NCBI RefSeq assembly: GCF_023614235.1
Contig: NZ_CP094264.1
Coordinates: 4,464,001 to 4,528,000 of the forward strand
DNA length: 64,000 nt
Direction of reading: 5' to 3'
Source: Streptomyces sp. MRC013
GTDB lineage: Bacteria > Actinomycetota > Actinomycetes > Streptomycetales > Streptomycetaceae
In this document: positions 63,039 through 64,000 of the stretch, piece by piece
Layout: each line of letters starts with the position of its first letter
Position numbering within the stretch: position 1 is the stretch's first letter
Made by a program: the position numbers and the translations under genes
Notes under the pieces: model-generated
Seen by the model: the letters and a program-made list of their open reading frames with translations, nothing else
Database searches by the model: none
What the model was told of the DNA's origin: nothing

Positions 63039-64000
63039 GTGGCAGCCCACGACGACGACATCAACCGCGGCATCCGGCCGGGGCGGGGGTCTGAGGACCC
63101 CGCCGGCCAGGTTGCCTATCTCGAGCAGGAAATCGCCGTCCTGCGACGCAAGCTCGCCGACTCTCCGCGGCACACGAGGATTCTCGAGGAGCGGATCGTC
63201 GAGCTGCAGACCAGTCTGGCCGGCGTGTCCGCGCAGAACGAGCGGCTCGCCAACACGCTCCGTGAGGCCCGCGACCAGATCGTGGCCCTCAAGGAGGAGG
63301 TCGACCGCCTTGCCCAGCCGCCGGCCGGCTTCGGCGTCTTCCTGCAGGCCAACGAGGACGGCACGTGCGACATCTTCACCGGCGGCCGCAAGCTCCGTGT
63401 GAACGTCAGCCCCAGCGTCGAGCCCGACCGGCTCCGGCGGGGCCAGGAGGTCATGCTCAACGAAGCGCTCAACGTGGTCGAGGCCATGGACTTCGAGCGC
63501 GCCGGGGACATCGTCACCCTCAAGGAGATCCTCGAGGACGGCGAGCGCGCCCTGGTCATCGGCCACACCGACGAGGAACGGGTCGTACGGCTCGCCGAGC
63601 CCCTGCTGGACGCCACCATCCGGCCCGGCGACGCCCTCCTGCTCGAACCCCGTTCCGGCTACGTCTACGAGGTCATCCCCAAGAGCGAGGTCGAGGAGCT
63701 CGTCCTCGAGGAGGTCCCGGACGTCGACTACGACAAGATCGGCGGCCTGGGCAACCAGATCGAGCTGATCCGCGACGCGGTCGAGCTCCCGTACCTCCAC
63801 CCCGACCTGTTCAAGGAGCACGAGCTCCGGCCCCCGAAGGGCATCCTGCTGTACGGCCCTCCCGGCTGCGGCAAGACCCTTATCGCCAAGGCCGTCGCCA
63901 ACTCCCTGGCGAAGAAGGTCGCCGAGGTGACCGGGCGGCCCGCCGGCAAGAGCTACTTCCTCAACATCAAGGGCCCCGAGCTCCTCAACAAGTACGTCGG
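63039..64000 (+). CDS. arc: Proteasome-associated AAA+ ATPase (ARC/Mpa), 5' part
   Basis: Partial: the window ends after about 320 residues. N-terminal coiled coil at ~25-80 ([12 protein letters not shown] ... [10 protein letters not shown]), two OB-fold subdomains (~85-215), and the AAA+ module starting at VDYDKIGGL with Walker A GPPGCGKT. This hexameric ATPase recognises Pup through the coiled coil, unfolds pupylated substrates and feeds them to the 20S core. GTG 63039 has GGAGGAGGTGAGG upstream. The dop, pup, prcB and prcA genes should follow outside the window. Confidence 0.97.
   Translation, partial: MAAHDDDINRGIRPGRGSEDPAGQVAYLEQEIAVLRRKLADSPRHTRILEERIVELQTSLAGVSAQNERLANTLREARDQIVALKEEVDRLAQPPAGFGVFLQANEDGTCDIFTGGRKLRVNVSPSVEPDRLRRGQEVMLNEALNVVEAMDFERAGDIVTLKEILEDGERALVIGHTDEERVVRLAEPLLDATIRPGDALLLEPRSGYVYEVIPKSEVEELVLEEVPDVDYDKIGGLGNQIELIRDAVELPYLHPDLFKEHELRPPKGILLYGPPGCGKTLIAKAVANSLAKKVAEVTGRPAGKSYFLNIKGPELLNKYV

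Noticed and set aside
8..64000. CRISPR array
   Set aside because: No set of direct repeats with regular unique spacers was seen.

Overview
This is about 64 kb of very GC-rich actinobacterial chromosome, almost certainly Streptomyces. The evidence is the two chaplins (short ChpH-like, long sortase-anchored ChpC-like), an AfsR/SARP-type regulator, the mycothiol ligase gene mshC, the glycerol operon regulator GylR, a proteasome-associated ATPase (ARC/Mpa) and a 2Fe-2S SoxR. From memory, the gene order resembles the core-chromosome block running from hmgA to arc in S. coelicolor. I see no insertion sequence, prophage, CRISPR array or integrase.

Layout. 0.1-5.6 kb: small unknown protein, AfsR-like regulator, Ser/Gly-linker lipoprotein. 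5.6-14.6 kb: GntR regulator and homogentisate dioxygenase with a candidate operator; a secreted protein with its class E/F-type sortase; a DUF3574 protein; aldehyde and zinc alcohol dehydrogenases; a DMT exporter and ArsR regulator. 14.9-21.9 kb: two TetR-controlled acyl-CoA-type loci that have partly decayed (a MaoC dehydratase remnant and a truncated phosphotransferase), SoxR, a NamZ-type muramidase and an SDR. 22-30.4 kb: metallo-beta-lactamase-fold hydrolase, His-rich repeat protein, two DUF202 proteins, NUDIX hydrolase, FAD dehydrogenase, ASCH/SnoaL-like protein, amino-acid permease, RluA-type pseudouridine synthase. 30.5-34.4 kb: tRNA-Leu(GAG), M20 peptidase, chaplins. 34.4-40.8 kb: RecD2-like protein that has lost its ATPase motifs, two oxidoreductases, ferritin-like protein, CorA. 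40.9-45.6 kb: conserved phosphatase / DUF3090 / kinase-fold / mshC block and a PAC2 protein. 46-54 kb: glpK-glpF-gylR (no glpD), metH with a strongly folded leader, HAD phosphatase. 54.5-64 kb: tandem oligopeptide-binding lipoproteins, orphan response regulator, RecB-type nuclease, site-2 protease, TrmI, ferredoxin and the start of arc.

Data quality. Eleven genes carry a single-base frameshift, and in each a one-base change in a short homopolymer run restores a full family-like protein. These look like consensus errors rather than dead genes. They are annotated as single CDS spans with the shift noted. By contrast the MaoC and phosphotransferase remnants cannot be repaired with one base and are called pseudogenes.

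How the genes work together. Most units are small and independent: tyrosine/homogentisate breakdown (GntR-hmgA), surface assembly (chaplins, sortase), glycerol uptake and phosphorylation (gylR-glpF-glpK), mycothiol synthesis, methionine regeneration and Pup-proteasome function (PAC2, arc). The best candidates for something undescribed are the ATPase-dead RecD2-like protein, the phosphatase / zinc-knuckle / PI3-4-kinase-fold trio beside mshC, and the four-hairpin leader of metH.
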